A stretch of 64,000 nt of DNA from Mesorhizobium sophorae (GCF_002270415.1 NZ_NNRI01000013.1:248001-312000), one strand, 5' to 3'; shown: positions 35,892 through 44,562, counted from the stretch's first letter. The notes: generated by a model not told the origin, from the letters alone. A program made the numbers and translations.

Positions 35892-38453
35892 ATGGCAGAG
35901 TTTCCGAAAAAGGCGAAGGTCGTCATCGTTGGCCTGGGCGGCATTGTCGGTGCATCGATCGCCCATCACCTGATCGAACGCGGCTGGGACGATATTGTCG
36001 GCATCGACAAGTCCGGCATCCCGACCGACATCGGCTCGACCGCGCATGCCTCCGACTTCTGCTACACGACCAGCCATGATTTCCTGTCGTGCTGGACGAC
36101 GCTGTACTCCATCGATTTCTACGAGAAGATGGGCCATTACGCGCGCATCGGCGGGCTCGAAGTGGCTCGCGTTGGCGACGACAGTCGCATGGACGAGATC
36201 AAGCGCAAGATCGCCTCGGCCAAGGCATTTGGCACGCGCGCGCGCCTGATCGAACCGGCCGAGATCAAGGAAAAATTTCCGCTGATCGAAGAAGGCATGG
36301 TGCAGGGCGGCCTGTGGGATCCCGATGCCGGCCTCGTCATCCCGCGCTCGCAGACCGTCGCCGGCAAGCTTGTCGACCAGGCGGAAGCCTCCGGCAAGCT
36401 CAAATCCTTCGCCAACACGCCGGCAAAGTCGCTCATCGTCAAGGACGGCCGCATCACCGGCGTGGTGACCGATCGCGGCACCATCGAGGCCGATTATGTC
36501 GTGGTCTGCGCCGGCATCTGGGGCCGGGTGATCGCGGAGATGGTCGGCGAGGATCTGCCGGTCATGCCGATCGACCATCCGTTGACCTTCTTCGGCCCGT
36601 ACAACGAGTTCGCCGGCACCGGCAAGGAGATCGGCTGGCCGCTGCTGCGCGACCAGGGCAATTCGGCCTATATGCGTGACACAGGCGATCCCAAGACCGC
36701 CGAGGGCGGGCAGATCGAATGGGGCTATTACGAAGAGACCAATCCGCGCCTTTGCCATCCGCGCGACCTCTTGGAGAAGGACCAGGCCCGGCTTTCCCCG
36801 TCGCAGCGCGATCTCGACATGGAGCAAATCCTGGGGCCGCTCGAACGCGCCATGGAGTTGACGCCGATCCTGGGCGAACTCGGCTACAACGAGAGCCATT
36901 CCTTCAACGGTCTCTTGCAGGTGACGGCGGATGGCGGCCCGTCGATGGGCGAAAGCCAGAAGGTGAGGGGGCTGTGGTATGCCGTCGCCATCTGGGTCAA
37001 GGACGGCCCAGGCATGGGCAAGCTGATCGCCGACTGGATGACCGACGGCCGCACGGCGATCGACCATCACGCCATCGACTATGCGCGTTTCTATCCGCAC
37101 CAGACGAAGGAGCAGTTCATCTGGGACCGCTGCACCGAGACGGCGATGAAGGTCTACAATCCGGCGGTGCATCCGCGCGAACCCTTCTCCAAGGCCCGCA
37201 ACATCAGGCGCTCGCCGTTCTGGGAGCGCGAGAAAGAGCTCGGCGGCTATTTCATGGAACTGGGCGGCTGGGAGCGGGCGCATGGCTACGCCGCCAACGA
37301 GCATCTTCTGGAGAAATACGGGAACCGGGTGCCGGTGCGCGAGAACGAGTGGGACAACCGCCATTTCTGGCGCGTCTCCAATGCCGAACATCTCGCCATG
37401 AGCGAGGATTGCGGCATCGTCAACCTGTCGCACTTCTCGATGTATGACATCGAAGGGCCAGACCATGTCGCGTTGCTGGAATGGTTGTGCGCAGCCAAGA
37501 TCGGCGGCGACAACAACATCGGCAAGGGCATCTACACCCACTTCCTCGACGAGGAAGGGATGGTGCGCGCCGACTTCACCGTCATCCGCATGGCCGACCG
37601 CTGTCGTTTGATCGACGGGGCGGACGCCGGCCCGCGCGACTTCCAGTACATGCGCCGCACCGCGCAGGACAAAGGTTTCGACGTCACCATCACCGACGTG
37701 ACCGAGAAATACGTCACCATCGGCATCTGGGGTCCGAATGCCCGGGCGACCTTGCAGAAGGTGGTCGAGAATCCGGACGGGCTCTCGCTTGAAAACTTCC
37801 CGTTCGCGGCGATCAAGCCGGTCCGGATCGGCGGCAAGGACGTCACCGCCTTCCGCATCTCCTATGTCGGCGAGCAGGGCTGGGAATTGCATATGCGCTA
37901 CGAGGATGGCCTCGCGGTCTGGGACGCGCTGCGTTCGACCGGTGTGATGCCCTTTGGCGTCGAAACCTATGCCAACACGCGCCGCATGGAAAAGAGCCTG
38001 CGCCTGCAGAATGCCGACCTACTGACCGAGTACAATCTGCTGGAAGCCGATCTAGCCCGTCCGAAGGTCAAGGAGAACGATTTCTGCGGCAAGGCCAGGC
38101 ATGTCGAGTACCGCGCCCGCGAGCACCAGCCGGCCACGCTGTGCACGCTGGTGATGACCGAGAATGTCGATTCGAAAGGCGTTGCCCGCTATCCCGTCGG
38201 CACGATGCCGGTGATGGACCCGAAGACGGGCGAAACGCTGGTCGACGATCTCGGCCGCCGGTCGTTCACGACGTCGATGGCCTATGGTCCGACCATCGGC
38301 AAGAACATCGGCCTCGCCTATCTGCCGTGGGCGTTTGCCCAGGAAGGCCGCAAGCTCGCCATCGAGTATTTCGGTGAGACCTATCCGGTTGAAGTCGCGG
38401 CGGTCGGCTACAAGCCGCTCTATGACCCGGAAAACCTCAAGCCGCGCAGCTGA
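35892..38453 (+). CDS. FAD-dependent DAO-GcvT protein (third)
   Basis: This 853-residue protein has a DAO domain with VVIVGLGGIVGASIAHHLIERG at about residues 9-30 and a GcvT domain in the C-terminal 400 residues (HFSMYDIEGPDHVALLEWL, GEQGWELHMRYED). Unlike the other two paralogs, the flavin loop reads GSTAHASDF, so the tryptophan beside the flavin histidine is absent and FAD attachment may differ. The ATG at 35892 has GGAG upstream. It forms a single-gene unit ending in a terminator, with a TTTGCGACA motif before it. It probably demethylates dimethylglycine or a related N-methyl compound onto folate. Confidence 0.86.
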   Translation: MAEFPKKAKVVIVGLGGIVGASIAHHLIERGWDDIVGIDKSGIPTDIGSTAHASDFCYTTSHDFLSCWTTLYSIDFYEKMGHYARIGGLEVARVGDDSRMDEIKRKIASAKAFGTRARLIEPAEIKEKFPLIEEGMVQGGLWDPDAGLVIPRSQTVAGKLVDQAEASGKLKSFANTPAKSLIVKDGRITGVVTDRGTIEADYVVVCAGIWGRVIAEMVGEDLPVMPIDHPLTFFGPYNEFAGTGKEIGWPLLRDQGNSAYMRDTGDPKTAEGGQIEWGYYEETNPRLCHPRDLLEKDQARLSPSQRDLDMEQILGPLERAMELTPILGELGYNESHSFNGLLQVTADGGPSMGESQKVRGLWYAVAIWVKDGPGMGKLIADWMTDGRTAIDHHAIDYARFYPHQTKEQFIWDRCTETAMKVYNPAVHPREPFSKARNIRRSPFWEREKELGGYFMELGGWERAHGYAANEHLLEKYGNRVPVRENEWDNRHFWRVSNAEHLAMSEDCGIVNLSHFSMYDIEGPDHVALLEWLCAAKIGGDNNIGKGIYTHFLDEEGMVRADFTVIRMADRCRLIDGADAGPRDFQYMRRTAQDKGFDVTITDVTEKYVTIGIWGPNARATLQKVVENPDGLSLENFPFAAIKPVRIGGKDVTAFRISYVGEQGWELHMRYEDGLAVWDALRSTGVMPFGVETYANTRRMEKSLRLQNADLLTEYNLLEADLARPKVKENDFCGKARHVEYRAREHQPATLCTLVMTENVDSKGVARYPVGTMPVMDPKTGETLVDDLGRRSFTTSMAYGPTIGKNIGLAYLPWAFAQEGRKLAIEYFGETYPVEVAAVGYKPLYDPENLKPRS

Positions 38454-38484
38454 GCGCCGGCAAGCGCGAAACAGCGTGAACGCG

Positions 38485-38509
38485 AAGCCCGGCTCTTGGC
38501 CGGGCTTTT
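38485..38509 (+). terminator. Rho-independent terminator
   Basis: AAGCCCGGC (38485-38493) and GCCGGGCTT (38499-38507) form a perfect nine-base stem followed by TTTTC. It closes the DAO-GcvT gene 31 bp after its stop. Confidence 0.9.
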
Positions 38510-38547
38510 CACTTTTTAAACGGACGATTCTCGCTTACCCTTGCGGC

Positions 38548-39396
38548 ATGTCTGCTTTTTCATGCGCGAGACATGTCTTGTCGGGCGGCGCCGCGATCGC
38601 AATGATGCTCTGGCTGACGCCGGTGTCCCTCGCGGATGAACCGGTCGACGTCGAGCTGGTGCTGGCCGTCGATGTTTCCCTGTCGATGTCGCCCGATGAA
38701 CTTGAGATCCAGCGGCACGGCTACGCGGCGGCGCTGACGCACGACAACGTGCTGCAGGCGATCGCCGACGGCGCTCATGGCAAGATCGCCGTCACCTATT
38801 TCGAGTGGGCCGGCACCACCTGGCAGCGCGTCATCGTGCCGTGGACGGTGATCGCCAATCGCGCCGACGCGGATCGTGTGGTTGCGCAATTGTCGGCCCA
38901 GCCGCCCGGCAGCGCGCGGCGCACCTCGATCTCCGGCGCGCTGGAGTTCGGCAGCGATCTTTTTGCTGAAAGCGGCTACCAGGGAGACAAGCGGGTCATC
39001 GACATTTCGGGTGACGGCCCCAACAACCAGGGCGCGCCCGTCAACCTCACCCGCGACGGGCTGGTCAAGCAAGGCATCGTCATCAACGGACTGCCGCTGA
39101 TGACCCGAGGCGGCTTTTCCGGCGCCTACGACGTCAACAATCTCGATCGCTACTACAGCGACTGTGTCATCGGCGGTCCTGGGGCCTTCATGATCCCGGT
39201 CAACGACTGGACGCAATTTCCCGAAGCCATACGCCGCAAGCTGGTGCTGGAACTTGCCGGCCCAGCCTCACCGCAATGGGCGGCGGAAGAAGCCGCGCAT
39301 CCGCCTGTCGTATTGGCGCACGACGCGCCCGTCAGCGATTGTCTGGTCGGCGAGAAAATGTGGCGCAACCGCAGCTGGATGTTCGACAGCCGCTAG
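38548..39396 (+). CDS. Exported DUF1194 (von Willebrand A-like) protein
   Basis: This 282-residue protein starts with a signal sequence (about 1-30) and then VELVLAVDVSLSMSPDELEIQ, where DVSLS is the DxSxS metal (MIDAS) motif of vWA domains. The remainder matches DUF1194, an alphaproteobacterial family of exported vWA-like proteins without known function (VIDISGDGPNNQG, RDGLVKQGIVINGLPL). The start at 38548 is the one that yields the signal peptide. It stands alone between a terminator and a small exported gene. It may bind protein partners in the periplasm. Confidence 0.82.
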   Translation: MSAFSCARHVLSGGAAIAMMLWLTPVSLADEPVDVELVLAVDVSLSMSPDELEIQRHGYAAALTHDNVLQAIADGAHGKIAVTYFEWAGTTWQRVIVPWTVIANRADADRVVAQLSAQPPGSARRTSISGALEFGSDLFAESGYQGDKRVIDISGDGPNNQGAPVNLTRDGLVKQGIVINGLPLMTRGGFSGAYDVNNLDRYYSDCVIGGPGAFMIPVNDWTQFPEAIRRKLVLELAGPASPQWAAEEAAHPPVVLAHDAPVSDCLVGEKMWRNRSWMFDSR

Positions 39397-39484
39397 GCTT
39401 GCCTCTCCAACGGAAGCAATGGCAAACTGGCGAGGCCGCGCGATCGGGCGGCGGGGGCCGCGGTCAGAACTAGGAAAACACCAG

Positions 39485-39829
39485 ATGAAACGTCTTGCCA
39501 TCCTGACTGCTGTCGCATCCGTGCTGTTTGCTGACGGCGCCAGCGCCCAATACAATGATGAGCCCGCCTGCATCATGTTCGAGCACGCAAATTTTCGCGG
39601 GCGGTCTATCGGCATGGGGTCCGACGATTCCGTGAATTTTCGCGGCGGTCAGTTCTGGAACGACCGCGTGTCGTCGGTGATCGTCCGCCGTGGCTGCACG
39701 CTCGTTGCCTATGAGGACTCGCGGATGGGCGGCCGTTCGATCGAGATCAGGCGCAGGGTCCGTAATTTCGGCGGCAGCGAATGGAACGACCGCATCTCTT
39801 CGGCGGAGTGTTATTGCAACGACTACTGA
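39485..39829 (+). CDS. Small exported beta/gamma-crystallin-like protein
   Basis: This 114-residue protein has a signal peptide (MKRLAILTAVASVLFADGASA) and two beta/gamma-crystallin motifs, ACIMFEHANFRGRSIGMG and TLVAYEDSRMGGRSIEIRR, each followed by a W-N-D-R-V/I-S-S repeat. Cysteines in both halves (CIMFEH, RGCTL, CYC) could form disulfides. Such bacterial proteins bind calcium or inhibit proteases. It sits alone, with no clear operon partner. Confidence 0.78.
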   Translation: MKRLAILTAVASVLFADGASAQYNDEPACIMFEHANFRGRSIGMGSDDSVNFRGGQFWNDRVSSVIVRRGCTLVAYEDSRMGGRSIEIRRRVRNFGGSEWNDRISSAECYCNDY

Positions 39830-39992
39830 AGGCATGCCGGATTTCTGGCGGCTGATGCCGTTTCGGCGGCGGGCGGGCGATCCAGTGGGGCTATCGGCGC
39901 CGGCCCGCGTTGCACCTCACCATCCTGTTCATTGACAAGCCGATTGGCCTCTGTGACACAATTTCCGCAGAGAAAACAAAAGGGGAACTGAC

Positions 39993-40943
39993 ATGACCAG
40001 GATCGCCGTTCTTGCCGCAACATTGACACTTGCCGCCGGCTTGTCCGCACCGGCGATGGCTGCCACATCTGTCACCATCGGCATCAGCGGCTGGACCGGC
40101 TTCGCGCCGCTGACGCTTGCCAAGCAGGCAGGCCTGTTCGAGAAGCATGGCCTCGACGTGACCTTGAAGAAGGTGCCGCAAGCGAGCCGGCCGCTCGCCA
40201 TCGCCAGCGGCGACCTGCAATGCGCCGCCACCACGGTCGAGACCTGGCTGGTCTGGAATGCCAGCGGCGTCACCACCAAGCAGATCTTCCAGCTCGACAA
40301 GTCCTATGGCGCCGACGGCATCGTCGTCCGCAACGACATCAAGACCGTCGCCGATCTCAAGGGCAAGAATGTCGCGTCCTCGGCACCCGGCACGTCACCC
40401 TATTTCATGCTCGCCTGGGTGCTGAACAAGAACGGCATGTCGACCAAGGATGTGACCGTCGTCAATCTGGAGCCGGACGCGGCGGCGCAGGCCTTCCTCG
40501 CCGGCCAGAACGACGCCGCGGTCACCTATGAGCCGTTCATCTCGGCGGTGCGCGGCAAATCCGACCAGGGCCATATCCTGGCAACGACGCTCGACTACCC
40601 GATGGTGCTCGACACGGTCGGCTGCACGCCCGAATTCCTCAAGGCCAATCCCGATGCCGCCAAGGCACTTGCCGACAGCTATTTCGAAGCGCTCGACCTG
40701 ATCAAGAGCGATCCGCAGAAATCCTACGAGATCATGGGCGCCGACGTGAAGCAGTCGGCCAAGGAGTTCGAGGATTCGGCGAAGTACCTGAAATGGGCCG
40801 ACAAGGCCGAGAACAAGCAGTTCTTCACCAAGGAATTCCAGGACTTTTCCAAGACCGCCGGCGATCTTTTGCTGCAGATGGGGCTGATCAAGGAAGCGCC
40901 CGACGTCACCACGCTGGCCGACACCAGCGCGGTGTCGAACTGA
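39993..40943 (+). CDS. ABC transporter substrate-binding protein (NitT/TauT type)
   Basis: This 316-residue exported protein has a signal peptide (MTRIAVLAATLTLAAGLSAPAMA) and the NMT1/TauA pattern ISGWTGFAPLTLAKQAGLFEKHGLDV, with LAIASGDLQCAATTVETWL. An AAAAGGGG ribosome site precedes the ATG. It is the first gene of a three-part importer whose permease and ATPase follow, separated by a hairpin. The ligand is unknown. Its position next to a GlxA-like regulator and a DAO-GcvT gene would suit a betaine or related osmolyte, although classical betaine binding proteins are of another family. Confidence 0.86.
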   Translation: MTRIAVLAATLTLAAGLSAPAMAATSVTIGISGWTGFAPLTLAKQAGLFEKHGLDVTLKKVPQASRPLAIASGDLQCAATTVETWLVWNASGVTTKQIFQLDKSYGADGIVVRNDIKTVADLKGKNVASSAPGTSPYFMLAWVLNKNGMSTKDVTVVNLEPDAAAQAFLAGQNDAAVTYEPFISAVRGKSDQGHILATTLDYPMVLDTVGCTPEFLKANPDAAKALADSYFEALDLIKSDPQKSYEIMGADVKQSAKEFEDSAKYLKWADKAENKQFFTKEFQDFSKTAGDLLLQMGLIKEAPDVTTLADTSAVSN

Positions 40944-40967
40944 CAGTCCGGCCTTTAACCATTCTCG

Positions 40968-40991
40968 CGGCGGCGCTTGCGCCGCCGTTTT
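40968..40991 (+). terminator. Intra-operon hairpin after binding-protein gene
   Basis: CGGCGGCGC at 40968-40976 pairs with GCGCCGCCG at 40979-40987 and is followed by TTTT. It sits between the binding-protein and permease genes. It probably reduces read-through so that more binding protein than permease is made. Confidence 0.7.
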
Positions 40992-41004
40992 CTCCTGGAC
41001 AAGT

Positions 41005-41036
41005 GACGATTTGAAGATGGGGACGATTTGAAGATG
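41005..41036. repeat. 15-bp tandem duplication at translation start
   Basis: GACGATTTGAAGATG occurs at 41005-41019 and again at 41022-41036, a period of 17 bases. The second copy holds the permease start ATG (41034). The first copy holds an ATG that reaches a stop after four codons. It looks like a slippage duplication of the ribosome-binding region. Confidence 0.8.
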
Positions 41037-41807
41037 CGCCCCTTGCATCCAGTCTCGCCGGGCATCCGAACCGTGCTCGGCATTTCCTTCTTCGTGCTGT
41101 TCGTCGCCTTCTGGGCTTGGATCACGCTTGGCGGCCACGTCAATCGCATCTTCCTCGCCGATCCGCTGTCGATGCTGCGGGATGGCTGGCGGCTGCTGGT
41201 CGAGGATCGTTTCTGGCTCGACATATTGATCACCATCTGGCGGGTCTTCGGCGGCTTCCTGCTGGCCTCGGTCGTCGCGGTGCCGCTCGGTATTGCCATG
41301 GGCGCCTGGAAGCCGGTGGAGGCGTTTCTTGAGCCATTCGTCTCGTTTGCCCGTTACCTGCCGGCCTCGGCCTTCATTCCGCTGCTCATCCTGTGGGCCG
41401 GCATTGGCGAACTGGAAAAACTGCTCGTCATCTTCGTCGGCTCGGTGTTCCAGATCATCCTGATCATCGCGGTCAAGGTCGGCAGCACGCGGCGCGACCT
41501 GGTCGAGGCTGCCTATACGCTGGGCTCCACCAACAACGGCATCGTCAGCCGTGTAATCATGCCGGCCAATGCGCCGGAGATCGCCGAGACGTTGCGGCTG
41601 GTGCTCGGCTGGGCCTGGACCTATGTCATCGTCGCCGAGCTGATCGGCTCGTCCTCCGGCATCGGCTACATGATCATCAACAGCCAGTCGCGGCTGGCGA
41701 CGGGGCAGATCATCTTCGGCATCATCGTCATCGGGCTGATCGGACTGTTGTCCGATTTCGCCTTCAAGGCCTTCAACCGCTGGCTCTTTCCGTGGAGCCT
41801 GGCGTGA
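41034..41807 (+). CDS. ABC transporter permease
   Basis: This 257-residue membrane protein has six predicted helices and the EAA loop EAAYTLGSTNNGIVSRVIMP of SsuC/TauC permeases. The ATG at 41034 is preferred; a TTG at 41028 is in frame. Its end overlaps the ATPase start (GTGA). The tandem duplication upstream places a decoy ATG 17 bases earlier, which could lower initiation. It forms the membrane part of the importer at 39993-42595. Confidence 0.87.
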   Translation: MRPLHPVSPGIRTVLGISFFVLFVAFWAWITLGGHVNRIFLADPLSMLRDGWRLLVEDRFWLDILITIWRVFGGFLLASVVAVPLGIAMGAWKPVEAFLEPFVSFARYLPASAFIPLLILWAGIGELEKLLVIFVGSVFQIILIIAVKVGSTRRDLVEAAYTLGSTNNGIVSRVIMPANAPEIAETLRLVLGWAWTYVIVAELIGSSSGIGYMIINSQSRLATGQIIFGIIVIGLIGLLSDFAFKAFNRWLFPWSLA

Positions 41808-42595
41808 GCAAGCTTCTCATCGAAGGCGTTTCGCGCACGTTCGCGGGCGTGCGCGGCGGGGAGCCGGTCAAGGCGCTGATGCCGGTCGACCTTGCGGTCG
41901 CCGCCAACGACTTCATCACCATCCTCGGTCCATCGGGCTGCGGAAAGTCGACATTGCTCAGAATTGTCGCCGGCCTGGAAGCGCCAAGCGAAGGCCGGGT
42001 GCTGCTCGACGGCAAGGCGGTGACCCGGCCTGGGCCGGATCGCGGCATGGTCTTCCAGTCCTACACGCTGTTTCCCTGGCTGACGGTGGCCGAGAACATC
42101 GCCTTCGGCCTGCGCGAACGCGGCATGCCCGAAAGGGAGCGTGACGGGATCGTTGCTTCCTATGTCGATCTCGTCGGTCTGAAAGGGTTCGAGAACCATT
42201 GGCCGAAGCAGCTTTCCGGCGGCATGCAGCAGCGCACGGCGATCGCCCGCGCTTTGGCCAACGATCCCGAGATCCTGTTGCTCGACGAGCCGTTCGGCGC
42301 GCTCGACAACCAGACGCGCGGGTTGATGCAGGAGTTGCTGCTCGGCATCTGGGAACGCCGCAAGAAAACGGTGCTGTTCGTCACCCACGACATCGAGGAG
42401 GCGATCTTCATGGCGTCGCGCGTGATCGTGATGACGGCGCGGCCCGGCCGCATCAAGTCGGATGTCGCCATCGACCTGCCGCATCCGCGCCACTACACGC
42501 TGAAGACCAGCCCGGAATTCTCGGCGCTGAAGGCACGGCTGACCGAGGATATCCGCGTCGAAGCGATGCGCACGGCGCAGACGCAGAGCGCCTAG
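41804..42595 (+). CDS. ABC transporter ATP-binding protein
   Basis: This 263-residue NitT/TauT-type ATPase has Walker A GPSGCGKST at residues 42-50, the signature LSGGMQQRTAIARAL, Walker B ILLLDEPFGALDN and the switch His in FVTHDIEEA. It starts with GTG overlapping the permease stop. It ends 19 bp from the convergent regulator gene, so the two transcripts meet there. Confidence 0.9.
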   Translation: MSKLLIEGVSRTFAGVRGGEPVKALMPVDLAVAANDFITILGPSGCGKSTLLRIVAGLEAPSEGRVLLDGKAVTRPGPDRGMVFQSYTLFPWLTVAENIAFGLRERGMPERERDGIVASYVDLVGLKGFENHWPKQLSGGMQQRTAIARALANDPEILLLDEPFGALDNQTRGLMQELLLGIWERRKKTVLFVTHDIEEAIFMASRVIVMTARPGRIKSDVAIDLPHPRHYTLKTSPEFSALKARLTEDIRVEAMRTAQTQSA

Positions 42596-42614
42596 GCAAC
42601 CTTGATGTGCCGGC

Positions 42615-43616
42615 TCAAGCCGCCAGCAACTGCTTGCGGTCCACGCGCTCCTGCTGCGGTGATCGGGCATAGAGCTCGCGGTAGCATTTGGAGAAATGCG
42701 AGGCCGAGACGAAGCCGCAGGCGACCGCCACCTCGACCACCGGCATCGACGACTGGATCAGCAGATGCCTGGCGCGGTCGAGCCGGATTTCCAGATAGTA
42801 GCGGGCAGGGGACCGTCCCATCTCGGTGCGGAACAGCCGCTCGATCTGCCGGCGCGACAGGTCGACATGATCAGCGATCTCGATGAGCGACAACGGTTCG
42901 GACAGGTTCGCCTCCATCAGTTCGATGATGGTCAGCACCTTCGAGTTCTGCACGCCGAGCCGGGCGCGCAGCGGCAGGCGCTGGCGGTCGGTCGGGCTGC
43001 GCACGCGGTCGGTCAGCACCTGCTCGCAGACGCGGTTGACGAGGTTCTCGTCGAAATCGTCGCCGATCAGCTTCAGCATCATGTCGAGTGCCGCGGTACC
43101 GCCGGCGCAGGTGTAGATGTTCTGGTCGATCTCGAAGAGGTCGGCAAAGACATTGGCCTTCGGGAACGCCTCGGAAAAGCCCGGCAGGTTCTCCCAGTGG
43201 ATGGCGCAGCGCTTGTTGGACAGCAGGCCCGCGGCGGCGAGGATATGCGCGCCCGTACAGAGGCCGCCGACGGCGACGCCGCGATTGTACTCCTCGCGCA
43301 GCCAGGCGAAGGCCGACTTGTTCTGATAGCGCTCGACATTGACGCCGCTGCAGACGATGGCCATGTTCGGCCGGTCAGGGCCCGCCATCTTCTTGCGCTC
43401 TTCCTCCAGCGACGTGTTGACCGCGCATTCGACCCCGTTCGAGGCGCGCACCGGCTTGCCGTCGATGCTGGCGAGGCGCCAGCGATAGGCCTCATAGCCA
43501 AGCATGCGGTTGGCCGAGCGCAACGGGTCGAGCGCGGTCGCAAACGCGATCATGGTGAAATCGGGAATAAGAAAGAATACAAACGATCGCTTGATCGGAT
43601 GCTTTACGGCGTTCAA
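42615..43616 (-). CDS. GlxA-family AraC regulator (GbdR-like)
   Basis: This 333-residue regulator has an N-terminal DJ-1/PfpI-like domain (about 10-180, with VGGLCTGAHILAAAGLL) and a C-terminal AraC helix-turn-helix domain (about 230-320; SLIEIADHVDLSRRQIERLF, VAVACGFVSASHFSKCYRE). This architecture is shared by GbdR, CdhR and ArgR, which control betaine, carnitine and arginine catabolism. Two perfect inverted repeats lie in its own promoter region, and related motifs precede methyltransferase and DAO-GcvT genes in the window, so a GbdR-like role in betaine catabolism is plausible. Confidence 0.85.
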   Translation of the reverse strand: MNAVKHPIKRSFVFFLIPDFTMIAFATALDPLRSANRMLGYEAYRWRLASIDGKPVRASNGVECAVNTSLEEERKKMAGPDRPNMAIVCSGVNVERYQNKSAFAWLREEYNRGVAVGGLCTGAHILAAAGLLSNKRCAIHWENLPGFSEAFPKANVFADLFEIDQNIYTCAGGTAALDMMLKLIGDDFDENLVNRVCEQVLTDRVRSPTDRQRLPLRARLGVQNSKVLTIIELMEANLSEPLSLIEIADHVDLSRRQIERLFRTEMGRSPARYYLEIRLDRARHLLIQSSMPVVEVAVACGFVSASHFSKCYRELYARSPQQERVDRKQLLAA

Positions 43617-43646
43617 GGGAACCTCACGCAGCCATGACGCGAACAG

Positions 43647-43672
43647 GATGTCGCGATTAGCATAGCGACATC
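43647..43672. promoter_or_regulatory. Inverted repeat GATGTCGC-N10-GCGACATC
   Basis: Perfect eight-base arms at 43647-43654 and 43665-43672 with ten bases between. It lies 31 bp upstream of the GlxA-like start codon, a typical position for autoregulation. The GCGAC core is shared with the repeat at 43721. Confidence 0.6.
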
Positions 43673-43720
43673 AGGAAAAACCATGTCTGTCAATCGGCTA
43701 CGCGGCCAGGACACGATTAA

Positions 43721-43742
43721 ATTTGCGACATGGGTCGCAAAT
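43721..43742. promoter_or_regulatory. Inverted repeat ATTTGCGAC-N4-GTCGCAAAT
   Basis: Perfect nine-base arms at 43721-43729 and 43734-43742. It sits about 105 bp upstream of the GlxA-like gene. Half-sites of the same sequence occur before the MttB/corrinoid genes and the gene at 35892, and a degraded pair lies before the 53082 operon. Confidence 0.6.
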
Positions 43743-43821
43743 GGGCAATCGGGTGTTCAGCGAGGCCTGCACGCGACGCCCAACTGTTCAGGAACAGGCA
43801 GATCACGCCTTGCGGGGGGAA

Positions 43822-43857
43822 ACAAAAACGCCGCCTTGGGAGGAACCAGGCGGCGTT
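43822..43857 (-). terminator. Rho-independent terminator of the 44-residue peptide gene
   Basis: On the minus strand AACGCCGCCT and AGGCGGCGTT (43848-43857 and 43827-43836) form a ten-base stem followed by TTTTTGTTT. It lies 46 bp after the small gene, which supports that gene being real. Confidence 0.85.
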
Positions 43858-43902
43858 GCAGTTTTAAAGCAGCGGCAGGGAAGCGCTGCCTGCAAGAAAA
43901 GT

Positions 43903-44037
43903 TCAGGCGACGAAGCCGAGGCGCGCCGCAGCCATCGCGCCGGTCTGGCCGGGCATGGTGTTGGCAAGGCGCTGACGCTCGAGAGCGGTGGTCAGGTTCA
44001 TTTCGCGGCGGGCGAAGAGGCGGGCAAAAAGCTTCAT
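43903..44037 (-). CDS. 44-residue basic peptide, unknown function
   Basis: A reading frame of 44 residues, starting MKLFARLFARREMNLTTAL and ending GAMAAARLGFVA, has GGAG eight bases before its ATG and a strong terminator after its stop. The N-terminal half is arginine-rich and amphipathic. It is shaped like the small regulatory peptides found with LysR regulators in rhizobia, although it does not show the DUF1127 core. No family was recognised. Its promoter region (44038-44311) contains two TGCGACA copies and an ATTTGNATACAAAT palindrome. Confidence 0.62.
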   Translation of the reverse strand: MKLFARLFARREMNLTTALERQRLANTMPGQTGAMAAARLGFVA

Positions 44038-44298
44038 GATGATCTCCATTCTGTTGCTCAGACGGGTCGCCTTCGCTTGATGGAGTGGGGCAGCTCGTTT
44101 GCTGACGCTGATATAGGCTTGTGCTGCGTAAAACTAAATCGCAAAAGCGAAGCGCTTGTTATGAAATGCGACACCGATTGCGACAATTTTGGGCAGCATG
44201 CTCGAAATTTACGATTGTTTACAAGGGACTAATTGGGAAACCGGGTCGCTATGCGGCTTGCTCATATGCGTCATGCGCTGGCGACATGGCTCCAAAAC

Positions 44299-44312
44299 TC
44301 ATTTGAATACAA
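44299..44312. promoter_or_regulatory. Palindrome ATTTG-AATA-CAAAT
   Basis: Five-base arms, four-base centre. The same palindrome with one changed base (ATTTGCATACAAAT) lies upstream of the DUF1127 gene at 47176. It fits the T-N11-A shape of LysR sites and may be bound by the LysR protein at 44782. Confidence 0.5.
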
Positions 44313-44355
44313 ATAAAACAAAGAAGGCCTGCCGGGCGGCTTGCGCGGCAGGCCT
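44312..44355 (-). terminator. Rho-independent terminator
   Basis: GAAGGCCTGCCG (44321-44332) and CGGCAGGCCTTC (44344-44355) form a twelve-base stem. On the minus strand it is followed by TTTGTTTTAT. It ends the DUF1127 gene at 44377-44562. Confidence 0.88.
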
Positions 44356-44376
44356 TCAGCACATGGTACACACGAT

Positions 44377-44562
44377 TTACTTTGCTCCAGCCCACGATCC
44401 GACGCCGTTGCGAACCCCGGTCTTGGTGTCGGCAGCTTCAGGCCAGCCGATGTCCTTCTGCAGTTCGATCGGCAGGGAGTGGATGGCACGTTCGGTCTGG
44501 TAGCGGGCGCGGGCTGCGCTAAATTCGGTCGCGATCCGACCGATGGACGACAGGATAGACAT
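44377..44562 (-). CDS. DUF1127 small protein
   Basis: This 61-residue protein starts MSILSSIGRIATEFSAARAR and has the DUF1127 core HSLPIELQKDIGWPEA. AAGGAG precedes the ATG. Small DUF1127 proteins are regulated by the LysR protein VtlR/LsrB in Brucella and Agrobacterium, and some act in phosphate, carbon or RNA metabolism. It is divergent from the LysR gene at 44782. A terminator follows its stop directly, so it is a single-gene transcript. Confidence 0.88.
   Translation of the reverse strand: MSILSSIGRIATEFSAARARYQTERAIHSLPIELQKDIGWPEAADTKTGVRNGVGSWAGAK

Larger units (their letters stand above)
44038..44376. other. Intergenic region with regulatory motifs
   Basis: These 339 bp hold no convincing gene. 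They contain the direct repeats AATGCGACA (44165-44173) and ATTGCGACA (44177-44185), twelve bases apart, the palindrome at 44299 and a terminator at 44312. They form the promoter region of the 44-residue peptide gene. Confidence 0.6.
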
